A stretch of DNA of 64,000 bases, from positions 372,001 to 436,000 of the forward strand of contig MGPB01000021.1 in assembly GCA_001795455.1 (NCBI GenBank), given 5' to 3'. A model generated the notes under the pieces. The model was not told where the DNA came from. It searched no databases and was given only the letters and a program-made list of their open reading frames with translations. The position numbers and the translations under genes were made by a program. This document shows, piece by piece, positions 55,832-63,721 of this stretch. Positions within the stretch are counted from its first letter, which is position 1; each line of letters begins with the position of its first letter. The DNA comes from Curvibacter sp. GWA2_63_95 (GTDB lineage: Bacteria; Pseudomonadota; Gammaproteobacteria; Burkholderiales; Burkholderiaceae_C).

Positions 55832-56787
55832 GCGGCGGCCTTGAGTACGTAGCCGATGCGCGGGAAGTGCACGCGCACGGTGCCGGCGCGCTCGTCGGTG
55901 CGCTGCAGCGTGAAGCGCGTGCGCGTGGCGGCAATGAGCGTTCCGGCAGTGGGTTCCTGGCCAAACAGTTCGGCGGCAATCGTCACCTCGCTGCCCAGCG
56001 CAATGCCGTGCTCGTCCTGGAAGGTGGTGTCTGCATCATGGGCAAATGGGGCGCTGGCGCTCGTGGATGCTGCGCAAGCAGCTATCGATTCTGTAGCGGT
56101 CAGTTTCTCGAAGCTGCCATGGCCCAGCGCGGCCATGCGGTCCATCCAGGCCAGCACGGCCGGGGTGGCGTTCAGGATATCGGCCATCACCGGCACGCGT
56201 TTGCGGCTGAACCACAGTGGGTGGTAGGCCGCAAAGTCGGCCACGCAGGGCGTGCTGCCCAGCAAGAAGTCTTGGCCTTCGAGCATATTGGCCAGGCGGC
56301 GCAGGTAGCTCTTGTAGGCGGCGGTGGCATCGGCCGGGCGCAGGCGTGTCATGCCGGCGGACATGGCGGCGCGGTCGGCACCAAAGGCTTTGGCGGCCTC
56401 GGGCGGCGCGCCTTCAAACATGCTGGCAGCACCCTTGGGTTGCAGGTTGTAGGCCATGGCGGCCCAGAACAGCGTGGTGTCGGCCCACTGGGCCAGCACG
56501 CGGGCCACGCCCTTGTGGCTTTCGGGGTACAGCGTCGGGGTGGGCTGGATGTGCTCCAGCACATCGCAGATCAGCGCGCTGTCGCAGTAGATGTCGTTGC
56601 CAATTTGCAGGAACGGCGTCTTGCGGTAGCCGCCGGTCAGTGCCTGCACATCGGGCTTGGGCAGGATGGCGGGGATGAGGACGGACTTCCAGGCCAGTTG
56701 TTTGTAGCCCAGCACCAGGCGCACCTTTTCCGAAAACGGCGAGGTGGGGTAGTGGTGGAGGATGAGGTCGGTCGACGTAGCGCTCAT
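55828..56787 (-). CDS. Glutathione S-transferase-like protein with C-terminal extension
   Basis: Protein of 319 residues. The thioredoxin-like N-terminal domain (HHYPTSPFSEKVRLVLGYKQ, TPFLQIGNDIYCDSALICDV) and an all-helical second domain are GST-like, with FLLGSTPCVADFAAYHPLWF as the conserved N-capping stretch. GSTs usually end around residue 225. Here residues 230-251 (TESIAACAASTSASAPFAHD) come from a sense copy of the 65-bp repeat, and about 65 more beta-rich residues follow (LGSEVTIAAELFGQEPTAGT). So the repeat sits at the junction between the GST and an added domain. Overlaps both neighbours by four bases. Confidence 0.82.
   Translation of the reverse strand: MSATSTDLILHHYPTSPFSEKVRLVLGYKQLAWKSVLIPAILPKPDVQALTGGYRKTPFLQIGNDIYCDSALICDVLEHIQPTPTLYPESHKGVARVLAQWADTTLFWAAMAYNLQPKGAASMFEGAPPEAAKAFGADRAAMSAGMTRLRPADATAAYKSYLRRLANMLEGQDFLLGSTPCVADFAAYHPLWFSRKRVPVMADILNATPAVLAWMDRMAALGHGSFEKLTATESIAACAASTSASAPFAHDADTTFQDEHGIALGSEVTIAAELFGQEPTAGTLIAATRTRFTLQRTDERAGTVRVHFPRIGYVLKAAA
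56035..56099 (-). repeat. 65-bp dispersed repeat, copy 8 (inside the GST-like gene, sense to the gene)
   Basis: On the minus strand it reads GCTACAGAATCGATAGCTGC, TTGCGCAGCATCCACGAGCG, CCAGCGCC and CATTTGCCC. It aligns without gaps to the family and is read in the common sense frame. Confidence 0.85.
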
Positions 56788-58439
56788 GGCATGGCCCTTT
56801 CAATAATGCTGTCAAAGTCCACCGCGGCGCCCAGGGTGCCAAAGGTGTGGCCCCAGTTGCCCGCAAGGCGGGAATCACAAAATGCGGTAAATACGGCGGC
56901 GGGTGCGCTCTGGAACAGCAGCGCGGCCTGCACGGCCAGCGCCACGTCTTGCGCCAGGCGGCGCGCTTCCATCTCGGTGGCCATATGCTCCACCCGGCTG
57001 GGCAGCGCCGTGGCCAGGCGGTCCAGTGCGGGGTGGGCACCCTGGGCCGGGGCCAGCTCGCGCACCAGCGCGGCGGCGACGTCGCCCTTGCGCAGCGCGC
57101 GCAGCAGGTCCAGCGCCATGATGTTGCCCGCGCCTTCCCAAATCGAGTTGAGCGGCATCTCGCGGTAGATGCGGGCCATGGTGCCCTCGCCGCCCTCCTC
57201 CACATAGCCGTTGCCGCCCAGGCACTCCATGGCTTCTTGGGCAAACGCGGCACCGCGCTTGCAGATCCAGAACTTGGCAATCGGCGTAAGCAGCCGGCCC
57301 ATGAGCAGCTCATGGGCGTCATTTTTATGGTCAAAAGAGCGTGCAAGTCGCATGGACAGTGCGCAAGCAGCTTCGCTTTCGATAGCAAGGTCGGCCAGCA
57401 CATTGCGCATCAGCGGTTGCTCGATCAGGCGCTTGCCAAAGGCCTGGCGCTGCGCGGTGTGGTGCAGTGCGATGCTGAGCGCCTGACGCATCAGGCCGCT
57501 GGTGCCCAGGGCGCAGTCCAGCCGCGTCATGGTGCCCATTTCCAGAATCTGCGGCACACCGCGGGCCTCTTCACCCACCAGCCAGGCGGTGGCGTTGAGG
57601 AATTCGACCTCGGAGCTCGCATTGGCCTTGTTGCCCAGCTTGTCCTTGAGGCGCTGGATGCGGATGGCGTTGGTGCTGCCGTCCGGCAGCACACGCGGGA
57701 TGAAGAAGCAACTCAGTCCAGCCGGTGTTTGCGCCAGCACCAGAAACGCGTCACACATGGGCGCCGAGAAAAACCACTTGTGGCCCACCAGCGTGTAGCG
57801 CTGGCCCCAGGCGTCCTGCCCGTCGGGGAAGGCCTGCGTGGTGTTGGCCCGCACATCAGAGCCGCCCTGCTTCTCCGTCATGCCCATGCCCATGGTTAGG
57901 CCGGCTTTCTGGCTGAAGGGCTTGAAAGCGGGGTCGTAGGCGCGCGCCGTCAAACCCGGTGCCCAGTCCTTGAAGATGGCGGCATTGCCCGGCAGTGCGG
58001 CCATGACGGCGTAGGTCATGGAGATGGGGCACAGGATGGAAGGCTCCGCCTCGGTGAACAGCATGAAGGCCGCTGCACGGCGGGTGTGGCCGTGGGCCTC
58101 TTCAGTCCACGGCGTTCCGTGCAGGCCTGCTTGCGCCGCGGCGGTCATCAGCGCGTGGTAGCTGGGATGAAACTCCACCTGGTCCACACGGCGGCCCGTG
58201 CGGTCGTGGCTGTGCAGCACGGGGGGGTGCACATTGGCCAGGCGGGCGTGGGTTTGCATCTCGGCACTGCCCATCTGCGCGCCCAGCGCGTGCAGGCTGG
58301 CGGTGTCCAGCGCGGGGGCGTTGAACTTCAGCGCACTCTGCAGCGCTCGGTTGCCAGTCAACAGGTTGCGGCCCACCAGCGGCTCGGCCTGGTTGAACAC
58401 CGTGTGGGTGTTGAGGTACTGCAGTGTCGTGATGCTCAT
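56784..58439 (-). CDS. aidB: Acyl-CoA dehydrogenase, AidB family
   Basis: FAD-dependent acyl-CoA dehydrogenase-fold protein of 551 residues. The N-terminus NTHTVFNQAEPLVGRNLLTG is diagnostic of the AidB type. The middle has GMGMTEKQGGSDVRANTTQA and the C-terminal half CKRGAAFAQEAMECLGGNGY and EMPLNSIWEGAGNIMALDLL. In E. coli AidB belongs to the adaptive response to DNA alkylation and binds DNA; many homologues instead sit in acyl-CoA clusters, as here, so its function may be metabolic. Residues 351-373 (ESEAACALSMRLARSFDHKN) coincide with a sense copy of the 65-bp repeat. Confidence 0.9.
   Translation of the reverse strand: MSITTLQYLNTHTVFNQAEPLVGRNLLTGNRALQSALKFNAPALDTASLHALGAQMGSAEMQTHARLANVHPPVLHSHDRTGRRVDQVEFHPSYHALMTAAAQAGLHGTPWTEEAHGHTRRAAAFMLFTEAEPSILCPISMTYAVMAALPGNAAIFKDWAPGLTARAYDPAFKPFSQKAGLTMGMGMTEKQGGSDVRANTTQAFPDGQDAWGQRYTLVGHKWFFSAPMCDAFLVLAQTPAGLSCFFIPRVLPDGSTNAIRIQRLKDKLGNKANASSEVEFLNATAWLVGEEARGVPQILEMGTMTRLDCALGTSGLMRQALSIALHHTAQRQAFGKRLIEQPLMRNVLADLAIESEAACALSMRLARSFDHKNDAHELLMGRLLTPIAKFWICKRGAAFAQEAMECLGGNGYVEEGGEGTMARIYREMPLNSIWEGAGNIMALDLLRALRKGDVAAALVRELAPAQGAHPALDRLATALPSRVEHMATEMEARRLAQDVALAVQAALLFQSAPAAVFTAFCDSRLAGNWGHTFGTLGAAVDFDSIIERAMP
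57322..57388 (-). repeat. 65-bp dispersed repeat, copy 9 (inside aidB, sense to the gene)
   Basis: On the minus strand it reads GCTATCGAAAGCGAAGCTGC, TTGCGCACTGTCCATGCGAC, TTGCACGCTC and TTTTGACCAT. It aligns without gaps to the family. The encoded segment also matches the normal AidB pattern E..(A)AL..RLAR..D, so this copy either overwrote the native codons or converged on the repeat. Confidence 0.7.
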
Positions 58440-58455
58440 GCCGTGCTCCTGTTAA

Positions 58456-58520
58456 GCGCTACTCTTTTGATAGCTGTTCGCGCATATTCCACGGTGGCTA
58501 GCGCCCCATTTATCTTGAAA
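58456..58520 (+). repeat. 65-bp dispersed repeat, copy 10 (intergenic)
   Basis: It lies between the thioesterase stop and the aidB start: GCTACTCTTTTGATAGCTGT, TCGCGCATATTCCACGGTGG, CTAGCGCC and ATTTATCTTGAAA. It fills nearly all of the 81-base gap between these two genes, so it will be in their shared transcript in antisense orientation. Aligns without gaps to the family. Confidence 0.85.
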
Positions 58521-58991
58521 TCAGTCGGTAGACAGGCCGCCGGGGTTCAGGTTCAACGGGTTCACACTGCGGCTGCCGGTGACCAGGCGTTTGACGTATT
58601 TGAAAGTGCCCGTGGCGTGGGCGCAAGGTTTGCCTGCCGCGTCCAACACCGTGGCCTGGGTGAAGGCCATGGTGGCCGTGCGGTGCATCAACTCGCCCTT
58701 GGCCACCAGCGGCCCATCGGCACTGGGTACGGCGGGCTGCATGAAGCTGGTTTTCATCTCGATGGTGACCACGCCCATCTCGGGCGCCACGCTGCGCGCG
58801 GCGGTGGCCATGGTCACATCCAGCAGCGTCATCAGTGCGCCACCGTGGGTCACGTTGAAGGAATTGAGGTGCTCGACCTTGGGCGCGTACCGGATCTCGG
58901 AGTGCCCATCGGCAAACAGGGTGAGGTCGAACCCCAGGTGCGTGACAAAGGGAATCTCGACCCCAAAACCGCCGCTGACCGCGTGCGTCAT
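58521..58991 (-). CDS. PaaI-type acyl-CoA thioesterase
   Basis: Hotdog-fold thioesterase, 156 residues from the ATG at 58991. The signature VEHLNSFNVTHGGALMTLLD, with the catalytic acidic residue on the long helix, is that of PaaI/YigI-type enzymes. VVTIEMKTSFMQPAVPSADG follows, with the final strand GKPCAHATGTFKYVKR. It starts five bases after the upstream SDR and precedes aidB, so it probably trims CoA esters in the same pathway. Confidence 0.9.
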   Translation of the reverse strand: MTHAVSGGFGVEIPFVTHLGFDLTLFADGHSEIRYAPKVEHLNSFNVTHGGALMTLLDVTMATAARSVAPEMGVVTIEMKTSFMQPAVPSADGPLVAKGELMHRTATMAFTQATVLDAAGKPCAHATGTFKYVKRLVTGSRSVNPLNLNPGGLSTD

Positions 58992-58996
58992 ACCGG

Positions 58997-59788
58997 TCAG
59001 CCGCCTGTGACGACCGACACGCCGCCGTCCACCGCCAGCCACTGGCCGGTGATGTGTTTGCCGGCGTCGGATGCGTACAGCACCACCAGGCCTTTCAGGT
59101 CCTCGTCATCGCCCAGGCGCTTGAGCGGTGCGCCTGCGGCCAGCTTGTCCTCGCCCATGGTCTTGAGCAGGCCATAGGTCATCTTGCTGGGGAAAAAGCC
59201 CGGGCAGATGGCGTTGACGGTGATGTTGTACTTGCCCCATTCGGCGCCCAGGGTGCGGGTGAAGTTGACCACCGCACCCTTGGAGGTGTTGTAGGCAATC
59301 GTCATCATGCCTTCGGGGTTGCCGTTCAGGCCGGCAATCGAGGCGATGTTGATGATGCGGCCGGTCTTGCGTGGAATCATGCTCTTCTTGGCAATGATCT
59401 GGCTCAGCAAAAAGTAGCCGCGCACGTTGAGGTTCATCACCTTGTCCCAGGCCTCGGCGGGGTGGTCTTCGGCCGGGGCGCCCCAGGAGGCGCCGGCGTT
59501 GTTGACCAGAATGTCCACCTCACCCATGCGGTGCAGGGTTTCTTCGGCCAGGCGGGTGATTTCGCTGTCCTTGGCGCAATCGGCGGCAATCCAGCGGGCA
59601 TCGATACCGGCGGCCTGCAGCTCGGCACAGGCTTTTTCCAGGTCTTCGGCCTTGCGTGAGCTGATCATCACCTTGGCACCGGCTTCGCCCAAGGCGTGCG
59701 CCATTTGCAGGCCCAGGCCGCGCGAGCCGCCGGTGATCAGAGCGGTCTTGCCGGTCAGGTCAAACAATGTCTGGATGGTGCGTGTCAT
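58997..59788 (-). CDS. Short-chain dehydrogenase/reductase (3-oxoacyl reductase or gluconate dehydrogenase-like)
   Basis: SDR enzyme of 263 residues. Cofactor motif TGGSRGLGLQMAHALGEAGA near residue 20, DILVNNAGASWG near 93, and active site IINIASIAGLNGNPEGMMTI with Tyr-x-x-x-Lys in AYNTSKGAVVNFTR. The C-terminus DASGKHITGQWLAVDGG-type segment (HITGQWLAVDGGVSV) is standard. Set in an acyl-CoA cluster, reduction or oxidation of a 3-hydroxyacyl substrate is a fair guess but not proven. Confidence 0.9.
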   Translation of the reverse strand: MTRTIQTLFDLTGKTALITGGSRGLGLQMAHALGEAGAKVMISSRKAEDLEKACAELQAAGIDARWIAADCAKDSEITRLAEETLHRMGEVDILVNNAGASWGAPAEDHPAEAWDKVMNLNVRGYFLLSQIIAKKSMIPRKTGRIINIASIAGLNGNPEGMMTIAYNTSKGAVVNFTRTLGAEWGKYNITVNAICPGFFPSKMTYGLLKTMGEDKLAAGAPLKRLGDDEDLKGLVVLYASDAGKHITGQWLAVDGGVSVVTGG

Positions 59789-59909
59789 GCGTGTCTACCT
59801 TGTTGGAATGGAGAAAAAAATGGGGCCACACCTGTAGGCGCAGCCCGGCGAAAACGATTGTCCGTTTCAGCGCGCCACAACCATGTCTCCCGCGCGATAT
59901 GGGTACCGT

Positions 59910-60137
59910 TCAGTCCTCTTCGCGCAGGCGCGAGCGCACGTAAATCAGCACCACGCCCGCCACCACGGCGAGGCCGCCCAGGTTGTAAAACAGGCCAGCG
60001 TCCTGCGCCTCTTGCTGGTCAATAAAGGCCCCCAGCACGATGGACAACAGGCCGCCGTAAATCAACACCCAGATCGCGCGCTCCACCCGCAGCAGGCGGG
60101 CGTTGGTGGTGCCGTTGTATTTTTTGAAAAAGGCCAT
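59910..60137 (-). CDS. Small membrane protein, 75 residues
   Basis: Hypothetical inner-membrane protein with two predicted membrane helices: AIWVLIYGGLLSIVLGAF (about 20-38) and LFYNLGGLAVVAGVVLIYVR (about 48-67). The N-terminus is basic (MAFFKKYNGTTNARLLRVER) and the tail RSRLREED is charged. Its start overlaps the stop of the large acyl-CoA dehydrogenase in TGATG, so it is translationally coupled. I recognise no family. Confidence 0.8.
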   Translation of the reverse strand: MAFFKKYNGTTNARLLRVERAIWVLIYGGLLSIVLGAFIDQQEAQDAGLFYNLGGLAVVAGVVLIYVRSRLREED

Positions 60138-61984
60138 CAGAAAGCTCCTTCGGGAAATGATGCACAGGTCAGATCCCGTGATTGCACCACACCCAGCCAG
60201 GCGCCGATTTTTGGCAATTCGTAATGGAAGAAAAACTGCGCTGCCCCCACCCTGCCCTGGGTGCTCAGCTGCTCCTGCTTGGGGTCGTTGTCCAGCGCGC
60301 AGGCGGCCACGTCCAGCCAGATCCAGGCCAGCACCGTGTGTCCAAAGGCCTGCAGGTAGGGCACGGCATTGGCCAGCGCCTCGCCCGGCACGCCGGTGGA
60401 CCAGGCTTTTTGGGTGGCACCGCCAACTTCTTGCAAGGCCTTGCCCAGCGCCTTGGCGTGTGCCGCCAGCGCGGGAATGCCGCTGCAGCGGTGCACCGTG
60501 GCCATGACACGGTGGCTGAGCAACGTGAGGCCCTTGCCCTCCTCCATCAGCACCTTGCGGCCCAGCAGGTCCATGGCCTGGATGCCGTGGGTGCCTTCGT
60601 GAATCATGTTCAGGCGGTTATCGCGCCAGTACTGCTCCACCGGAAAATCGCGCGTGTAACCATAGCCGCCGTGTACCTGGATGGCCAGGCTGTTGGCCTC
60701 CAGGCACCATTCGCTGGGCCAGCTTTTGGCAATGGGCGTCAGCACCTCCAGCAGCAAGCGTGCCTCTTCGGCCTCTGCACCACCGGCCGTGTGGTGCTCG
60801 TCCACCAGGCGCGCGCAGTACAGCTCCAGCGCCAGTGCGCCCTCGCAGTACGATTTTTGCGCCAGCAGCATACGTTTCACATCGGCGTGTTCAATGATGC
60901 GGGTCTGTGGTGCGGCGGCGTCTTTGCCGGCGCCGGTGATGGGTCGGCCTTGCGGGCGGTTCTTGGCGTAGTCCAATGCCGCGTAATAGCCCGCCATGCC
61001 CAGCATGGTGGCTGCAATGCCTACGCCAATGCGGGCCTCGTTCATCATGTGGAACATGCAGGCCAAGCCCTTGCCGGGTTGGCCCACAAGGTAGCCCACG
61101 GCGCCAGGCTGGCCGTCCACGGGGAACTTGCCTTCGCCAAAGTTCAGCAGCGTGTTGGTGGTGCCGCGCCAGCCCAGCTTGTGGTTCAGGCCGGCCAGCG
61201 CCACGTCGTTGCGCACACCGGTCAGCTCGCCCTGCGGGTTCACCATCTTCTTGGGCACGATGAACAGCGAAATGCCGCGTGTGCCGGGCACCGGCTTGCC
61301 GTTTTCATCGGGAATCTTGGCCAGCACCAGGTGGATGATGTTCTCGTTGATCTCGTGCTCGCCCGACGAGATCCACATCTTGTTGCCCTTGAGGCGGTAG
61401 CGTGGTCCTAGAGGATCGTTGGCAAAGTCCGCCCCATCGGGCACGGCCTTGGTCGCCACGTCCGACAGGCTGGAGCCCGCTTGCGGCTCAGAGAGGCACA
61501 TGGTCCCCGACCAGCGGCCCGAAAATTCGTTCTTGGCAAACACCTCTTTTTGCAGCGCCGTGCCATGTGTCATCAGCAGGTTGGCATTGCCCGTGGTCAG
61601 CATGCCGGTGCCAATGCTGACAGACGCGCAAGCAAAGAAGGCATTGGCCGCCGCCTCCACGCTATAGGGCAGCTGCATGCCGCCCATGTCGTAGTCCTGC
61701 GCGGCCGACAGCATGCCGGATTCTGCATAGGCCTTCTGCGCATCGTGCGTGGCCTGCGGCAACACCACCCGCAGGCTGCCATCGGGCTCCGTCACCGTGC
61801 GCGGCTCTTCCACATCGGCCAGGCGGTTGAACGGCGCGTACTTTTCGCGTGCTATGCGTTCACAGGTGTCCAGCACCGCGTCAAAGGTCTCGCGGTTGTG
61901 GTCCGCAAAGCGTTCGCGCGCCGTGAGCGCTGTGGCGTCCAGCCAGTCGTTGAGCAGGAAGTCGAGGGTGGTGCGTAGGGTCAT
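60137..61984 (-). CDS. Acyl-CoA dehydrogenase with C-terminal extension (DmdC-like)
   Basis: Acyl-CoA dehydrogenase of 615 residues from ATG 61984 (a GTG six bases earlier is possible). The ~600-residue length and late C-terminal domain match the group that includes 3-methylmercaptopropionyl-CoA dehydrogenase DmdC. FAD/substrate motifs: GRWSGTMCLSEPQAGSSLSD near 160, YRLKGNKMWISSGEHEINEN near 205, the catalytic Glu region in DFPVEQYWRDNRLNMIHEGT, and VHGGYGYTRD near 440. The real acyl substrate is unknown. First gene of the minus-strand set. Confidence 0.9.
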   Translation of the reverse strand: MTLRTTLDFLLNDWLDATALTARERFADHNRETFDAVLDTCERIAREKYAPFNRLADVEEPRTVTEPDGSLRVVLPQATHDAQKAYAESGMLSAAQDYDMGGMQLPYSVEAAANAFFACASVSIGTGMLTTGNANLLMTHGTALQKEVFAKNEFSGRWSGTMCLSEPQAGSSLSDVATKAVPDGADFANDPLGPRYRLKGNKMWISSGEHEINENIIHLVLAKIPDENGKPVPGTRGISLFIVPKKMVNPQGELTGVRNDVALAGLNHKLGWRGTTNTLLNFGEGKFPVDGQPGAVGYLVGQPGKGLACMFHMMNEARIGVGIAATMLGMAGYYAALDYAKNRPQGRPITGAGKDAAAPQTRIIEHADVKRMLLAQKSYCEGALALELYCARLVDEHHTAGGAEAEEARLLLEVLTPIAKSWPSEWCLEANSLAIQVHGGYGYTRDFPVEQYWRDNRLNMIHEGTHGIQAMDLLGRKVLMEEGKGLTLLSHRVMATVHRCSGIPALAAHAKALGKALQEVGGATQKAWSTGVPGEALANAVPYLQAFGHTVLAWIWLDVAACALDNDPKQEQLSTQGRVGAAQFFFHYELPKIGAWLGVVQSRDLTCASFPEGAF

Positions 61985-62109
61985 TTGCACATTGTTGCGC
62001 AGCTTTCAGCGGCAGAAAACCGAGGTTGTCCGGTCGGTGACCGTTAGAGAACAGCGTGACCAAGCACAAGTTCTGGCTTTACCGATCCACGCGGCTACAT
62101 GCAAAAAAA

Positions 62110-62775
62110 CTAGCCCGCGTTGTATATGCGCGCAATGAGGCTTTGAACGCCCAGTTGAGGGCTGGAAAGTACCTCTACTCCGAAGCCGCGCAATACCTCG
62201 GCCGCAGGAGCCATTGACGCTTGAGCCAACACAATGGCGCTGATGTCCGTTGAGGCCGCAGCTTGTACTGTTTGACATATTGCGGCTATATAGGCAGCGT
62301 GGTTTCCATCGATGAAGTGCTGCCAAGCGTCCTGTGCCACCACGACCTGGAGTTCCACCTCGGCTTGCAGCATGGATGCCGATTCCTGGAGAAGTTCAAT
62401 GGTTGGCTTTAGTGTGCTTTCAAGTGCCGCAACGACCAGTATGCGGGGCCCCAACGAGACTGCACGATCTGCCATGGCTCGGTCAATTCTCAACGCAATA
62501 AAGCGACCTTCCGTTGGAGTTCGCTCAGCTGCGCCTCCAATGGTTGAGCAGGTACAAATGACGAGTGCCGGGCTATTAGTGGCAGCAGAGTGCATCGCCG
62601 AGTGGACGCGTTTAACTACAGACGGCTCTGTTGGTCCCAAGCGCTGGGCCTCCAATAAGAGTTTTTCCAATACGATGTGCTCGACAGTTATCGTCGGGGC
62701 GGCGTCCTTCACAAGGCGTTCAAAGGTCGCAATGTGTACGGGTGATGTATGAAGAAAGGCTATGTGCTGTCGCAT
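62110..62775 (-). CDS. Aspartate/glutamate racemase family protein
   Basis: Protein of 221 residues with the Asp/Glu/hydantoin racemase fold. FLHTSPVHIATFERLVKDAA at the N-terminus, one active-site-type Cys in LVICTCSTIGGAAERTP near residue 75, but the second position reads IVLAQASMAPAAEVLRGFGV, without Cys. The one-Cys form is common in a less characterised branch, so racemase activity is uncertain. The codon choice looks more AT-rich than in the acyl-CoA cluster. It precedes no obvious partner. Confidence 0.82.
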   Translation of the reverse strand: MRQHIAFLHTSPVHIATFERLVKDAAPTITVEHIVLEKLLLEAQRLGPTEPSVVKRVHSAMHSAATNSPALVICTCSTIGGAAERTPTEGRFIALRIDRAMADRAVSLGPRILVVAALESTLKPTIELLQESASMLQAEVELQVVVAQDAWQHFIDGNHAAYIAAICQTVQAAASTDISAIVLAQASMAPAAEVLRGFGVEVLSSPQLGVQSLIARIYNAG

Positions 62776-62835
62776 GTGAAAGTATCCGGTTGCAGCCTAC
62801 TGAAACGTAGAAGCGTGGTTCTGTTGATTTTTTGG

Positions 62836-63471
62836 CTACTTCCAGACAGAGATTTTTTCCGTTGCCAAGGCTCGCACTACGGCATCGCGCTTGATGACCC
62901 GGTGTGTATGCTGTGTCCAAGCCTTGTAGCGCTCAGACATCTCGACCCCCATGCGATTCCCCCACCTATAGAAGACCAAAATAAATGGGTCTACGCATGA
63001 GTAGCTTTGCCCTACGGCCCACTCTGCATTCGACAACTGGGCATCGATCAAGGCAAAGGCGAATGCAAGATTCTCCCTTCCCTTCTCGACAATGCCAGCA
63101 TGTTGTGAGGCGTCCACCGTAAAGGTCTCAGGTCGCCAGACTTGCCGTATGGCGATGGAATGGACAGTACCCGAAAGCCAGTTAAACCACTCAAGAGTTC
63201 TCACCAAGCCGTCCGGCTCTGAGGACAGCAGACCCGCACGAGGATTGGAAGTGGCCAAATGGAGCAGTATGGCCGGAGCCTCGGTCAAAACGGCATTTTC
63301 GTAACAGAGTACGGGTATTCGACCTTTGGGGTTGAGCGCTAGGTATTCAGGCCTCCGGGGCGATCCGTCGGACGTTGATACCAAGTTGAGATGAAAAGGG
63401 ATGCCGATTTCTTCGAGAACGATATGTGGCGCGAGTGAACAGGCCCCCGGTGAGTAATGCAGAGTATTCAA
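62836..63471 (-). CDS. Glutathione S-transferase
   Basis: GST of 211 residues, beta/chi-like. N-terminal domain MNTLHYSPGACSLAPHIVLE with the catalytic Ser/Cys region SPGACS, then YLALNPKGRIPVLCYENAVL and LTEAPAILLHLA. The C-terminal helical domain has WAVGQSYSCVDPFILVFYRW, where the conserved Asp caps the helix. Canonical length. The codon use is again more AT-rich than the GC-rich block to the left. 250 bases of non-coding sequence separate it from creD. Confidence 0.9.
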   Translation of the reverse strand: MNTLHYSPGACSLAPHIVLEEIGIPFHLNLVSTSDGSPRRPEYLALNPKGRIPVLCYENAVLTEAPAILLHLATSNPRAGLLSSEPDGLVRTLEWFNWLSGTVHSIAIRQVWRPETFTVDASQHAGIVEKGRENLAFAFALIDAQLSNAEWAVGQSYSCVDPFILVFYRWGNRMGVEMSERYKAWTQHTHRVIKRDAVVRALATEKISVWK

Positions 63472-63721
63472 TGTTCCGGACCCTTGGAGAAGCTCGTGCG
63501 AAGTCGATCAAATGAAAGTAATTTCAAAATTACCTCTTCAACCACAATTTTGACTATCACCTCTTGAACTGCATATCCCCCGAATGGGTGAATCTGATAG
63601 GCCAAAACGGCTATGCCCCAACATGCATCCTGTTCATTTGTATGCCTAGCGGCGTCTCGCAGCCCTTTCGAGAAAAAATTTGTAGATCGAAGGGGCAATT
63701 GCCTTCGATCAGGGCCGTATC

